DNA from: Streptomyces sp. sk2.1
Lineage (GTDB): Bacteria; Actinomycetota; Actinomycetes; Streptomycetales; Streptomycetaceae
Reading direction: 5' to 3'
Length of the DNA: 64,000 bases
NCBI RefSeq assembly: GCF_008120935.1
Contig: NZ_RDBO01000020.1
Coordinates: 1,271,275 to 1,335,274, forward strand
Shown here: in pieces, positions 7,770 to 17,041 of the stretch
How positions within the stretch are numbered: the first letter of the stretch is position 1
Layout of the letters: the number at the start of each line of letters is the position of its first letter
The notes under the pieces: model-generated
Databases searched by the model: none
What the model saw: only the letters and a program-made list of their open reading frames with translations
Told to the model about the DNA's origin: nothing
Translations under genes and position numbers: made by a program

Positions 7770-9053
7770 TCACCGCACGTGGCCGTCGCCCGTGACGATG
7801 TACTTCGTCGAGGTGAGCTCCGGCAGCCCCATCGGGCCCCTGGCGTGCAGCTTCTGCGTGGAGATGCCGATCTCGGCACCGAAGCCGAACTGGCCGCCGT
7901 CGGTGAAACGGGTGGACGCGTTCACGGCCACCGTCGTGGAGTCCACCAACTGGGTGAAGCGGCGGGCCGCCGCCTGGGAGGTGGTCACGATCGCCTCGGT
8001 GTGACCGGAGGACCAGAGCCGGATGTGGGCGACGGCCGCGTCCAGCGAGTCCACGACGGCCGCGGCGATGTCGTAGGAGAGGTACTCGGTCTCCCAGTCC
8101 TCCGGCGTCGCCGCCACCACGGTGGCCCTGGACCCCTCGGCGTGCGCGAGCACCCGCTCGTCGCCGTGCACGGTGACGCCCGCGTCGGCCAGCGCGTCCA
8201 GGGCCCTGGGCAGGAACCGGTCGGCGACGTCCCGGTGCACCAGGAGGGTCTCGGCGGCGTTGCAGACGCTCGGGCGCTGCGCCTTGGAGTTGACCAGGAT
8301 CTCCACGGCCATGTCGAGGTCGGTCTGCGCGTCCACGTAGACGTGGCAGTTGCCGGTGCCGGTCTCGATGACGGGCACGGTGGACTCCTCGACCACCGTG
8401 CGGATCAGCGAGGCGCCGCCGCGCGGGATGAGGACATCGACGAGGCCGCGGGCCCGCATCAGTTCCCGTACCGAGTCGCGGCTCTCGCCCGGTACCAGCT
8501 GCACCGCGTCGGCGGGCAGGCCCGAGCCGCCGACCGCGTCCCGCAGCACCCGTACGAGTGCGAGGTTCGAGGAGTACGCGGAGGACGAGCCGCGCAGCAG
8601 GACGGCGTTGCCGGACTTCAGGCAGAGGGCCGCGGCGTCGACCGTCACGTTGGGCCGGGCCTCGTAGATGATGCCGACCACGCCGAGCGGCACCCGGACC
8701 TGGCGCAGGTCGATGCCGTTGGGGAGCGTCGAGCCCCGGACGACCTCGCCGACCGGGTCGGGCAGCGCCGCCACGTGCCGCACGTCGGCGGCGATGGCGC
8801 GGATCCGTTCGGGGGTGAGGGTGAGCCGGTCGATGATCGACTCGCTGGTCCCGGCCTCGCGGGCGCGGGCGACGTCCTCGGCGTTGGCGGTGACGATCTC
8901 GCCCGTCCGCACCTCCAGCGCGTCCGCGATGGCCAGCAGCGCGTCGTCCTTCGCCGCGCGGGGCAGCGGCGCGATGTCGGCGGCGGCGGAGCGGGCCCGG
9001 TAGGCGGCCTGGGCGACCGGGGACATGTTGTCGTACGGCGAGAGCGTGGTCAT
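7770..9053 (-). CDS. proA: Gamma-glutamyl phosphate reductase
   Basis: ProA, 427 residues. It reduces glutamyl-5-phosphate with NADPH to the semialdehyde in proline synthesis. The aldehyde-dehydrogenase-type catalytic cysteine is in PSVCNAAET (about residue 264), and [13 protein letters not shown] and [11 protein letters not shown] are family signatures. The ATG at 9053 (MTTLSPYDN) is the only sensible start; longer frames are antisense noise. proB lies upstream on the same strand with one unknown gene between them. Confidence 0.97.
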   Translation of the reverse strand: MTTLSPYDNMSPVAQAAYRARSAAADIAPLPRAAKDDALLAIADALEVRTGEIVTANAEDVARAREAGTSESIIDRLTLTPERIRAIAADVRHVAALPDPVGEVVRGSTLPNGIDLRQVRVPLGVVGIIYEARPNVTVDAAALCLKSGNAVLLRGSSSAYSSNLALVRVLRDAVGGSGLPADAVQLVPGESRDSVRELMRARGLVDVLIPRGGASLIRTVVEESTVPVIETGTGNCHVYVDAQTDLDMAVEILVNSKAQRPSVCNAAETLLVHRDVADRFLPRALDALADAGVTVHGDERVLAHAEGSRATVVAATPEDWETEYLSYDIAAAVVDSLDAAVAHIRLWSSGHTEAIVTTSQAAARRFTQLVDSTTVAVNASTRFTDGGQFGFGAEIGISTQKLHARGPMGLPELTSTKYIVTGDGHVR

Positions 9054-9136
9054 GCCCGCAGGGTAGTGCGCACACTGCGGGCATCCGTCACGTATCCCGT
9101 GATGCGAGACAACTCCCCCGCCTGCCGTCGCGGCGG

Positions 9137-9661
9137 TCAGTAGGGGTGCACTCCCACGGGGGCGGCCGGGGGCGGCCCGTATCCCTCGGCGACGCGCTGG
9201 TGGTACGTCTCGCGGTCGATGACCTCCAGGCCGACGATCTCCCAGGGCGGGAGCCGGGCGGTGGAGCGGTGCTCCCCCCACAGCCGCAGTGCGACGGCCG
9301 CCGCGTCGTGCAGGTCGCGGGCCTCTTCCCAGTAGCGGATCTCCGCGTGGTCGTCGGCGTACCTGCTGGTCAGCAGGAAGGGGTGGTCGTGCGCGAGTTG
9401 TTCGAGCCCGCGTCTGACCTCCTCCAGGGGAACGGCCCCGCCCGAGACGCTGAGCGTGATGTGCCACAGCCTCGACGGGGTGCGTTCCGTCCTCGCCGCC
9501 TCCGGCGCGGGTCCTCCCGCCGCCGTCGGTCCGGAGCCGGCGGTCCGGTCCTCATCAAGATCCGCGGACCCGCCGCCGTCGAAATCGGCCCCCGCTCCGA
9601 CGCTGGTCAGGGCCCGGCCGGCCGTTCCTCGGGGCGGCGCCCCCGGGCGCGCTCGTCTCAC
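9137..9661 (-). CDS. Conserved hypothetical protein between proB and proA
   Basis: A 174-residue protein of unknown function. The first 60 residues are low-complexity (Gly/Ala/Pro). The folded part runs from [11 protein letters not shown] to about residue 165 and contains [25 protein letters not shown], which could be an alpha-beta sandwich. No catalytic motif is obvious. The GTG at 9661 has a perfect AGGAGG six bases upstream, which fixes the start. It lies between proB and proA on the same strand, probably in the same transcript. Confidence 0.8.
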   Translation of the reverse strand: MRRARPGAPPRGTAGRALTSVGAGADFDGGGSADLDEDRTAGSGPTAAGGPAPEAARTERTPSRLWHITLSVSGGAVPLEEVRRGLEQLAHDHPFLLTSRYADDHAEIRYWEEARDLHDAAAVALRLWGEHRSTARLPPWEIVGLEVIDRETYHQRVAEGYGPPPAAPVGVHPY

Positions 9662-9803
9662 CGGCGGCCTCCTGTGAATGCGTTCGCTGTGCTGTACCCC
9701 GCTTGTGTCCCGTTACAAAGTTGACCAGTCCTCGGCCGGGGATGGGGTGGTTTTCGTGAAGGTCTCCGGTGCGGGACCGGACTTTCAGCCGTTTCAGGGG
9801 CCG

Positions 9804-10931
9804 TCAGGAGTGCAGTACGACCAGATCGTCCCTGTGTACGATCTCGCGCTCGTAGGCCGGGCCGAGCTCCCGCGCCAGGTCGCGGGTGGACCGGCCGAGC
9901 AGCTGCGGGATCTCCTTGGCGTCGAAGTTGACGAGTCCGCGCGCCACCGGCCTGCCTCCGAGGTCGCGCAGCTCCACCGGGTCGCCGGCCGTGAACTCGC
10001 CCTCGACCCCGGCGATCCCGGCGGGCAGCAGCGAGCTGTGGCGCTCTACGACCGCGCGCACCGCCCCGTCGTCGAGGGTCAGCGAGCCCTGCGGGGTGGA
10101 GGCGTGGGCGAGCCAGAGCAGCCGGTCGGCCGAGCGGCGTCCGGTGCGGTGGAAGTACGTGCCGGTGTCCCGTCCGGCCAGGGCGTCGGCGGCCCGGCTC
10201 GCCGAGGTGAGGACGACCGGGACCCCGGCGGCCGTGGCGATCCGGGCGGCCTCGACCTTGGTGACCATGCCGCCGGTGCCGACGCCGGCCTTCCCCGCGC
10301 TGCCGATGGTGACGCCCGCGAGGTCCGCCGGTCCGGTCACCTCGGCGACCCGCGCGGTGCCCGGGGTGCTGGGGTCGCCGTCGTAGAGGCCGTCGACGTC
10401 CGAGAGGAGGACCAGAAGGTCGGCACGGACGAGGTGGGCGACGAGCGCGGCGAGCCGGTCGTTGTCGCCGAACCGGATCTCGTCGGTGGCGACGGTGTCG
10501 TTCTCGTTGACGATCGGGAACGCGCCCATGTCCAGCAACTGGTCGAGGGTGCGGCAGGCGTTGCGGTAGTGGGCGCGGCGGCTGGTGTCGTTACTGGTCA
10601 GCAGCACCTGGCCGACGCGTACGCCGTACCGTGCGAAGGAGGCGGTGTAGCGGGCGACGAGCAGCCCCTGGCCGACGCTGGCGGCGGCCTGCTGCCGGGC
10701 CAGGTCCTTGGGTCGGCGGTGCAGTCCGAGCGGGGCGAGCCCGGCCGCGATGGCGCCGCTGGAGACGAGCACGATCTCGCGCTCCCCGCCGCTGCGCACC
10801 TTGGCCAGTACGTCGACGAGTGCGTCGACCCGGTCCGCGTCGAGGCCGCCCGCCGCGGTGGTGAGGGAGGAGGAACCGACCTTGACCACGATCCTGCGGG
10901 CCTCTGCGACGCCCTGCCTTGCCCCTGACAC
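9804..10931 (-). CDS. proB: Glutamate 5-kinase
   Basis: ProB, 375 residues. It phosphorylates glutamate in the first step of proline synthesis and is the usual target of proline feedback inhibition. An amino-acid-kinase domain (VVKVGSSSLTT; NENDTV; LLSDVDGLYDGDP; GTGGMVTKV) covers about residues 10-260, followed by a PUA domain. Three close starts exist: TTG 10943, ATG 10937 and GTG 10931. GTG 10931 is preferred because GGGGA lies five bases upstream. It is the first gene of the proline run; proA follows after one unknown gene. Confidence 0.95.
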   Translation of the reverse strand: MSGARQGVAEARRIVVKVGSSSLTTAAGGLDADRVDALVDVLAKVRSGGEREIVLVSSGAIAAGLAPLGLHRRPKDLARQQAAASVGQGLLVARYTASFARYGVRVGQVLLTSNDTSRRAHYRNACRTLDQLLDMGAFPIVNENDTVATDEIRFGDNDRLAALVAHLVRADLLVLLSDVDGLYDGDPSTPGTARVAEVTGPADLAGVTIGSAGKAGVGTGGMVTKVEAARIATAAGVPVVLTSASRAADALAGRDTGTYFHRTGRRSADRLLWLAHASTPQGSLTLDDGAVRAVVERHSSLLPAGIAGVEGEFTAGDPVELRDLGGRPVARGLVNFDAKEIPQLLGRSTRDLARELGPAYEREIVHRDDLVVLHS

Positions 10932-11417
10932 GTACATCCCCAATGGTTCGGCCTCTCGCCCGGCCCCCGCAATCTACGCGAGCGGCGGCGACGGCGCTCG
11001 GGCGTTCCGCTCCCTGGACCCGTCCCGTCCGACCGGCGGCCCGGAGCGGCCGCGGAAGACCTCGGTTCCGGTTCCGGTTCCGGAAGACCCCGGTTCCGGT
11101 TCCGGGAGACGCTGCCGGCCGGCTCCGGAGGCTTCCGTTCGGCCCGGGGAAGAACGGATCGGTGTTCTCCGTTTCCGTGCTTCCCCGGCCCGCCGCGCAA
11201 AGGATTCACGAATACGGAACACTCCTTCGGAACTCGCGAAGGCATCCGGTCATGATTGGCGAAATCATGGCGGTCCGGGCGGGCAACCATCGAGGCGCCT
11301 CGACCATCTAACAGCCGATAGGGTGCACGGCGGGCGGCTCATCATGCCCATTTTCAGCGGCACGGGCCCGCGTCAGCCGCCGCCAGAGGGACTTCTACAG
11401 ACAGTGGGACAGCAGCA
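10932..11417. other. Divergent intergenic region, proB / glycosyltransferase
   Basis: About 490 bases between divergent genes with no convincing ORF. It contains CGGTTC hexamer arrays (11063-11105), a 12-base palindrome CGAGGCGCCTCG (about 11291-11302) and a TAGGGT at 11319-11324 that could be a -10 element for the plus-strand glycosyltransferase, though I see no matching -35. Confidence 0.55.
11063..11105. repeat. CGGTTC hexanucleotide repeats
   Basis: Three and a half units of CGGTTC (11063-11083), then AAGACCC, then two and a half more units (11091-11105). Each array is preceded by GGAAGACC, so the block is also a larger imperfect direct repeat of about 28 bases. It lies upstream of the first glycosyltransferase of the wall locus. 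Confidence 0.85.
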
Positions 11418-13460
11418 ATGCCAGTCAAAGTAAGTGTCGTCATTCCTGTGTACAACCCGGGCAAGTACATCGACCCCTGCATCGACTCGCTTCTGCGGCA
11501 GACCCTCCCGGCAGGGGAGTTCGAAGTCCTCTTCGTCAACGATGGCTCGACGGACGACACTCGCGAGCGGCTCGAGAAGCTGGCCGGGGAGCACCCGCAT
11601 TTCCGCGTCATCACCATCCCGAATTCCGGCTGGCCGGGGAAGCCCCGCAACATCGGTGTGGACGAGGCGAAGGGCGAGTACGTCCAGTTCGTCGACCAGG
11701 ACGACTACCTCGCTTCCGGTGCGCTGGAACGTCTGTACGCCATGGGTCACCGCAACGGATCGGACATCGTCATCGGGAAGGTGGCCAGCAACTTCCGCGG
11801 CGTTCCCCACGGCGTGTTCAAGAAGAACCGCGAGAAGTGCACGCTGCGTGACGCCCCGCTGTACGACAGCCTCACGCCGCACAAAATGTTCCGTACGGAG
11901 TTCCTCCGCGAGAACGGCATCGCCTACCCCGAGGGCAAGCGGCGCCTGGAGGACCAGCTCTACATGATGCAGGCGTACTTCCCCGCCAAGGTCGTGTCGA
12001 TCCTCGGCGACTACACCTGCTACTACTACTCCCGGCGGGACGACGGCCAGAACGCCGGTTCCGCGAAGATCGTCCCGTCCGGCTACTACGGCAACCTCCG
12101 CGAGGTCCTCGACGTCGTCGTGGAGAACACCGAGCCCGGCGCCTTCCGCGACATGCTGCTGCGACGCTTCTACCGCGTCGAGATGATCGGCCGCCTCAGC
12201 GAGCCCGCGGTCCTCAAGTACGCCCCCGAGTACCTGGACGAGATGTGCGACGCCGTCCAGGACCTGGCGTCCGACTTCATGGACGACGGCGTGCACGACG
12301 GGCTCGGCCCGGTGCTGCGGCTGCGCTCGACCCTGCTGCGCAACAACGACCGCCAGGGCCTCGTCCGGATCTCCCGGTTCGCCGCCTCGGTCAAGGCCGC
12401 GGCCCGCCTGGAGGGCTTCGCCTGGCGTCCGGACGGCAAGATCGACCTCACCATCAGCGGCCGGCTCGTCCACGGCGACGACCAGGCTCCGCTGACCCTG
12501 CTCCGCCGCGACGGGCGCTACTTCCTGCACCCCGGGATCACCGAGGGGCTGCTGCCGGAGGGCGAGCTCCTGGACGTCACCGACGACATGAACGGGTTCT
12601 CCGCCGAGCTGGCGCTGCGCAACCGCGAGACGGCCGTCGAGTGGTCCTGCCCCGCGCAGTTCACCGCGCGGGTCGAGGAGCTCGGCGACGACGTGTGCGA
12701 GGTCGTCCTGCACGGCAGCGGCCAGATCGGCTCGGAGGCGACCGGGGGCCGCGGCCGGGTCTCCCGCGGCTTCTGGGACGTCTGGGTGCCGCTGCGCGGC
12801 CTCGGCCTGGTCCGCAAGGCGCGGCTCGGTGCCGACCGCGACCCCGCGGTGGACGCCGACTGCCTGCCCGCCTCGCTCGGCTCGCCGGCCCGCGCCGTCA
12901 TCCCGTACTTCACCGACCCGCACGGCAACATCACCCTCGACGTCGCCCGCCGCGCCAAGAAGCTGGCCGAGTACCTGGAGGGCCGCCCGGTCCGGCGCTC
13001 CCCCGGCAGCGGCCCCACCGAGCTGCGCCTGGACCTCTTCACCGGGTCCTCCACGGCGTCCTCCGCGACCACCCTGGTCCTGAGCCCGGCGGACGGGGCG
13101 GACGGGCCCACCCACCAGCTCCGCACCACCCTGCGCCCCACCGAGGGGCGGGCCCACCTCACGGTGCCCGAGCGCGCGCCGGGCGTCGCGCCCGGCACCT
13201 GGAAGCTCTCGGTCCGGCTGGACGGCGACAAGAACCCCGCGTTCCACCTCTGCGAGGTCACCGTGGACAAGGGCGGCCGGATCACCGTTTCCCAGAGCCT
13301 GCCCGTGATCGACGCCGGGATCATGCACGGGATCACCACCAAGCGCAGGAAGGCGAAGCTGCGCCGGGCGCTGCGTGCCGTCGGCGGCCCGATCGTCCGC
13401 AGGCTCCCGGCCAAGGGCCGCAAGCGGGCGCGGCGCCTCGCCGCCCGGATCACCGGCTGA
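11418..13460 (+). CDS. Family 2 glycosyltransferase with long C-terminal region
   Basis: A 680-residue cytoplasmic protein. Residues 1-220 are a GT-A fold family 2 glycosyltransferase: VSVVIPVYN at the start, NDGSTDD for the nucleotide and DQDDY (about 92-96) as the metal-binding DxD region. The C-terminal 450 residues are beta-rich with no recognised domain and end in a very basic segment that could touch the membrane or a polyanionic polymer. By context it adds a sugar to a wall glycopolymer, perhaps rhamnose. It is the only glycosyltransferase on the plus strand; rfbC follows 86 bases downstream. Confidence 0.9.
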   Translation: MPVKVSVVIPVYNPGKYIDPCIDSLLRQTLPAGEFEVLFVNDGSTDDTRERLEKLAGEHPHFRVITIPNSGWPGKPRNIGVDEAKGEYVQFVDQDDYLASGALERLYAMGHRNGSDIVIGKVASNFRGVPHGVFKKNREKCTLRDAPLYDSLTPHKMFRTEFLRENGIAYPEGKRRLEDQLYMMQAYFPAKVVSILGDYTCYYYSRRDDGQNAGSAKIVPSGYYGNLREVLDVVVENTEPGAFRDMLLRRFYRVEMIGRLSEPAVLKYAPEYLDEMCDAVQDLASDFMDDGVHDGLGPVLRLRSTLLRNNDRQGLVRISRFAASVKAAARLEGFAWRPDGKIDLTISGRLVHGDDQAPLTLLRRDGRYFLHPGITEGLLPEGELLDVTDDMNGFSAELALRNRETAVEWSCPAQFTARVEELGDDVCEVVLHGSGQIGSEATGGRGRVSRGFWDVWVPLRGLGLVRKARLGADRDPAVDADCLPASLGSPARAVIPYFTDPHGNITLDVARRAKKLAEYLEGRPVRRSPGSGPTELRLDLFTGSSTASSATTLVLSPADGADGPTHQLRTTLRPTEGRAHLTVPERAPGVAPGTWKLSVRLDGDKNPAFHLCEVTVDKGGRITVSQSLPVIDAGIMHGITTKRRKAKLRRALRAVGGPIVRRLPAKGRKRARRLAARITG

Positions 13461-13546
13461 CCCCGCCGCGTACCGCCGTACGCTTCCCACCAGCAGACAC
13501 CGGCCGAGCACCTCGGCCATCGGCAACAGAACAAGGACGTGATCGC

Positions 13547-14146
13547 ATGCGGCAGCTCTCCATCGCAGGAGCCTGGGTGCATGAGCCCAAGGTCTTCCCG
13601 GACAGCCGCGGCAGCTTCCACGAGTGGTTCAAGGCCGCGGAGCTCAGCGAGGCCGTCGGGCACACGCTGCGGCTCGCGCAGGCGAACTTCTCCGTCTCCA
13701 GCCGGGGGACGCTGCGCGGTGTGCACTTCGCCGACGTGCCGCCGAGCCAGGCCAAGTACGTCAAGTGCGTGCGCGGCGCGGTGCTCGACGTGATCGTGGA
13801 CATCCGGGTCGGCTCCCCCACGTACAAGCAGTGGGAGGCCGTCCGGCTCGACGACGTCGACCACCACTCCGTCTACCTCGCCGAGGGGCTCGGCCACGCC
13901 TTCATGGCGCTGACGGACGACGCCTCGGTCGCCTACCTGTGCTCCGAGGGCTACTCGCCCGGCCGCGAGCACGGCGTCAACCCGCTCGACCCCGAGCTGG
14001 GCATCGAGTGGCCGCAGGGCATCACCCCGCTGCTGTCCGACAAGGACGCCGCGGCGCCCTCGCTGGCCGAGGCGGAGGCGCAGGGCCTGCTGCCCTCGTA
14101 CGAGGCGTGCCAGGAGTACTACGCGCAGCTGCGCGCCCGCGGCTGA
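13547..14146 (+). CDS. rfbC: dTDP-4-dehydrorhamnose 3,5-epimerase
   Basis: RmlC/RfbC, 199 residues. It epimerises dTDP-4-keto-6-deoxyglucose at C3 and C5 on the way to dTDP-L-rhamnose. Signatures are FPDSRGSFHEWF, the LRGVHF catalytic histidine region, QAKYVKCVRG and YLCSEGYSP. The ATG at 13547 has AAGGA upstream. It is separated from rfbA, rfbB and rfbD, which lie 1-4 kb away on the other strand, so the rhamnose set is split into two transcription units. Confidence 0.95.
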   Translation: MRQLSIAGAWVHEPKVFPDSRGSFHEWFKAAELSEAVGHTLRLAQANFSVSSRGTLRGVHFADVPPSQAKYVKCVRGAVLDVIVDIRVGSPTYKQWEAVRLDDVDHHSVYLAEGLGHAFMALTDDASVAYLCSEGYSPGREHGVNPLDPELGIEWPQGITPLLSDKDAAAPSLAEAEAQGLLPSYEACQEYYAQLRARG

Positions 14147-14168
14147 GTCCCGGGCGGGAGAAACGCCG

Positions 14169-14202
14169 GAGCCCCTGCGATCCTTACGGGTCGCAGGGGC
14201 TC
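14169..14202. terminator. Bidirectional terminator rfbC / methyltransferase
   Basis: GAGCCCCTGCGA, a ten-base loop and TCGCAGGGGCTC: a perfect 12-base stem between the convergent rfbC and methyltransferase genes. Confidence 0.75.
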
Positions 14203-14222
14203 GGTGCTGTCGGCGGGGGCGG

Positions 14223-15017
14223 TCAGCCCGTCACCCTCTTGATGCGCGAGCGCACCGGGGCGAAGGCCGAGCGCGGGCGGTGCAGGTTGCGGGCGCGGGT
14301 CAGGGCTGGCCAGAAGTCGGCCCGGAGCAGTGCCTCGGGCCGGACGGCGTTCTTGCGCACCAGCACCTCCTCGGGCACGTCCTGCGGGTCGGGTACGACG
14401 TACTCCTCGATGATCTTGTCGTACGCGTTCTTCAGGACGGTGCTCCCCGGGTCGGCGCCGAACACCACGACCACACCGGTCGGTTCCGTGTCCACCTCGA
14501 CGACCACCAGGTCGGGGCGGTAGCGGCGCAGCACCTGCGCCACCTTGTACACGTCGCCGGTCCAGTACTTGGTGTGCCGGTCGCGGGCCGCCTCGTCGAC
14601 GTCGCGGGGCAGCATGTCGTCCAGCACGATCACGCTCGACCAGCGGGAGTGCTTCTCCACGTTCATGAAGTCGCGCAGCGCGTACTCGAAGAGGTGCATG
14701 CCGTCGATGAAGGAGAGCTCCAGCTTCGGGTCCCCGCCCATCAGGTTGAGCGGGTCCCGGCGGGCGAGCGCGCGGAACGGGTTGCGGCCGTTGCGCAGGT
14801 GCAGCAGCGGATCCTTGCGGGCGAAGAAGGCGTCGCTCGTCGCCCTGACCAGGTGGACGTCGCAGCTGATGTCCGTCACGACCCGGAAGGCGGGGTCGAC
14901 GGCGACGGAAGGGACCCGCGAGAGGGCCAGGCTTCTGCCGTCGTTGACCCCGATCTCCAGATAGTTCCGAGGACGGTAGATGCGGTGCAGATGGCGCAGG
15001 AACTCGTGGCGGTTCAC
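14223..15017 (-). CDS. Class I SAM-dependent methyltransferase
   Basis: A 264-residue protein of the Methyltransf_24-like group. The SAM-binding motif I is LEIGVNDGRS, about residue 20; FIDGMH and VIVLDDMLPRD are the later strand motifs. By position at the end of the rhamnose genes it could O-methylate a sugar of the wall polymer, but that is inference. The GTG at 15017 has GAAGGG about ten bases upstream; a TTG at 15044 is the alternative. It is the last minus-strand gene of the locus and is separated from rfbD by 156 bases. Confidence 0.8.
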   Translation of the reverse strand: MNRHEFLRHLHRIYRPRNYLEIGVNDGRSLALSRVPSVAVDPAFRVVTDISCDVHLVRATSDAFFARKDPLLHLRNGRNPFRALARRDPLNLMGGDPKLELSFIDGMHLFEYALRDFMNVEKHSRWSSVIVLDDMLPRDVDEAARDRHTKYWTGDVYKVAQVLRRYRPDLVVVEVDTEPTGVVVVFGADPGSTVLKNAYDKIIEEYVVPDPQDVPEEVLVRKNAVRPEALLRADFWPALTRARNLHRPRSAFAPVRSRIKRVTG

Positions 15018-15173
15018 GTGGAGCAGCCCTTCGGAGGAAACCAACTGGTCCGGTTCCCGGCGAAGTTACCTCATGACCACACTGCGACGTAAGCGTTCTC
15101 CCCGATGTAAACCCTCGTTCTGAACATCTTTGAAATTCGACGGGATTCGACCATCTGCAGGGTCAATTCGTGA

Positions 15174-16058
15174 TCACGGCCGCTCGGCGGCGAGAAGTGC
15201 CGGGAATGCCTCCTCCAGTGCCGCCCGCCAGTGCCGGACCGGTTCGATCCCGGCCCGTGCCCAGCCGTCGTGGCCCAGCACGCTGAACGCGGGCCGGGGG
15301 GCCGGCCGCACGAACGCCTCGCTGGTCGTGGGGCGGACGCGGGTCGGGTCGGCGCCCAGGAGCCGGAAGATCTCCCGCGTGAAGCCGTACCAGGTCGTCT
15401 CGCCGCCGCTGGTGCCGTGGTAGACGCCGGCGGGGGCGGTGCCCGCGAGGGCGGCCCGTCCGAGCCGGACCAGCCGGTCGGCCAGGTCGACGGTCCAGGT
15501 GGGCTGACCGCGCTGGTCGCCCACCACGTCGAGGGTGTCCTTGACGCCCTCCAGCTTGATCATCGTACGGACGAAGTTGCCGCCGCCCGCGCCGTACAGC
15601 CAGGCGGTGCGGACCACGTAACCGGTGTCCGGCAGGGTGCTCAGCACGGCCTGCTCGCCGGCCAGCTTGGTACGGCCGTAGGCGCTGCGCGGTCCGGTCG
15701 GGTCGTCCTCGGCGTACGGCTTCTCGCCGTCGCCGGCGAAGACGTAGTCGGTGGAGACCTGGAGGAGCACGGCGCCGTACTCGCGGCACGCCTCGGCCAG
15801 GACGGCCGGGCCCGTTCCGTTGACCCGCAGCGCGGCGTCCTCCTGGGACTCGGCGTCGTCGACCGCGGTCCAGGCGGCGCAGTTCACCACGACGGCGGGA
15901 CGGTGCTCCTCGAAGGCCGCGCGCACCGACGCGGGGTCGGCGATGTCGACGGCCGCCCGGTCCGCGGCGACCGCGGTGACGTCCTCGGCGGCGAGCCGGG
16001 TCAGGACGTCCCCGCCCAGCATCCCGCCGGCGCCGGTGACCAGCCAGACGGCGCTCAC
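15174..16058 (-). CDS. rfbD: dTDP-4-dehydrorhamnose reductase
   Basis: RmlD/RfbD, 294 residues, an extended short-chain dehydrogenase that makes dTDP-L-rhamnose, the last step of the pathway. The Rossmann motif is VTGAGGMLGGDV at the N-terminus; STDYVFAG and YGRTKLAGE carry the Thr-Tyr-Lys catalytic set. The GTG at 16058 overlaps the rfbB stop as GTGA, which fixes the start and implies translational coupling. Confidence 0.96.
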   Translation of the reverse strand: MSAVWLVTGAGGMLGGDVLTRLAAEDVTAVAADRAAVDIADPASVRAAFEEHRPAVVVNCAAWTAVDDAESQEDAALRVNGTGPAVLAEACREYGAVLLQVSTDYVFAGDGEKPYAEDDPTGPRSAYGRTKLAGEQAVLSTLPDTGYVVRTAWLYGAGGGNFVRTMIKLEGVKDTLDVVGDQRGQPTWTVDLADRLVRLGRAALAGTAPAGVYHGTSGGETTWYGFTREIFRLLGADPTRVRPTTSEAFVRPAPRPAFSVLGHDGWARAGIEPVRHWRAALEEAFPALLAAERP

Positions 16059-17041
16059 AGGGCGGCCCTCTCCTTCAGCGGCTCCCACCAGGCGCGGTTG
16101 TCGCGGTACCACTGCACGGTCTCGGCGAGGCCGGTGCGGAAGTCCTTGCGGGGCTCGTAGCCGAGCTCCTCGCGGATCTTGGTGCAGTCGACGGAGTAGC
16201 GGCGGTCGTGGCCCTTGCGGTCCTCGACGTAGGTGACGCTGGTGTCCCAGTCGGCGCCGCAGGCGTCCAGCAGCAGCTGGGTGAGCTCCTTGTTGGAGAG
16301 CTCGGTACCGCCGCCGATGTTGTAGACCTCGCCGGCCCGGCCCTTGGTGCGGACCAGCTCGATGCCCTGGACGTGGTCGTCGATGTGCAGCCAGTCGCGG
16401 ACGTTGGCGCCGTCGCCGTAGAGCGGGACGGTCCCGCCGTCCAGCAGGTTGGTGACGAAGAGCGGGATGACCTTCTCGGGGAAGTGGTGGTGCCCGTAGT
16501 TGTTGGAGCAGCGGGTCACCCGCACGTCGAGGCCGTGGGTGCGGTGGTACGAGAGCGCGATCAGGTCGCTGGACGCCTTGGCCGCGGAGTACGGCGAGTT
16601 GGGCGCGAGCGGGTGGGTCTCGGGCCAGGAGCCCTCGTCGATCGAGCCGTAGACCTCGTCGGTGGAGATGTGCACGAAGGTCTTGATCCCGGCCAGGTGC
16701 GCGGCGTGGATCAGGGTGTGGGTGCCCACGACGTTGGTGCGGACGAACTCGGCGCCGCCGTCGATGGAGCGGTCCACGTGGGACTCGGCGGCGAAGTGCA
16801 CCACCTGGTCGTGCTCGGCCATCAGCTTGGCGACCAGCTCCGGGTCGCAGATGTCGCCCTGGACGAACCTGAAGCCGGGGTGGTCGCGCACCTCGTCGAG
16901 GTTGGCCGGGTTGCCCGCGTAGGTGAGCTTGTCGAGCACGGTGACGGCGACGTCGCCGGGGCCCTGGGGGCCGAGCACCGTACGGACGTAGTGCGAGCCG
17001 ATGAAGCCGGCGCCGCCGGTCACCAGGATGTTGGTGGTCAT
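16055..17041 (-). CDS. rfbB: dTDP-glucose 4,6-dehydratase
   Basis: RmlB/RfbB, 328 residues. It converts dTDP-glucose to dTDP-4-keto-6-deoxyglucose with bound NAD. It shows VTGGAGFIGSHYV, HFAAESHVDRSI, ISTDEVYGSI, YSAAKASSD and RCSNNYGHHHFPEK, all textbook RmlB motifs. The ATG at 17041 overlaps the rfbA stop as ATGA, and its own stop overlaps rfbD as GTGA, so the three are a tightly coupled unit. Confidence 0.97.
   Translation of the reverse strand: MTTNILVTGGAGFIGSHYVRTVLGPQGPGDVAVTVLDKLTYAGNPANLDEVRDHPGFRFVQGDICDPELVAKLMAEHDQVVHFAAESHVDRSIDGGAEFVRTNVVGTHTLIHAAHLAGIKTFVHISTDEVYGSIDEGSWPETHPLAPNSPYSAAKASSDLIALSYHRTHGLDVRVTRCSNNYGHHHFPEKVIPLFVTNLLDGGTVPLYGDGANVRDWLHIDDHVQGIELVRTKGRAGEVYNIGGGTELSNKELTQLLLDACGADWDTSVTYVEDRKGHDRRYSVDCTKIREELGYEPRKDFRTGLAETVQWYRDNRAWWEPLKERAAL

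Noticed and set aside
11311..11324. GCCGATAG, reminiscent of a WhiG-type -10
   Set aside because: No TAAA lies 15-16 bases upstream, so the sporulation-sigma reading is not supported.
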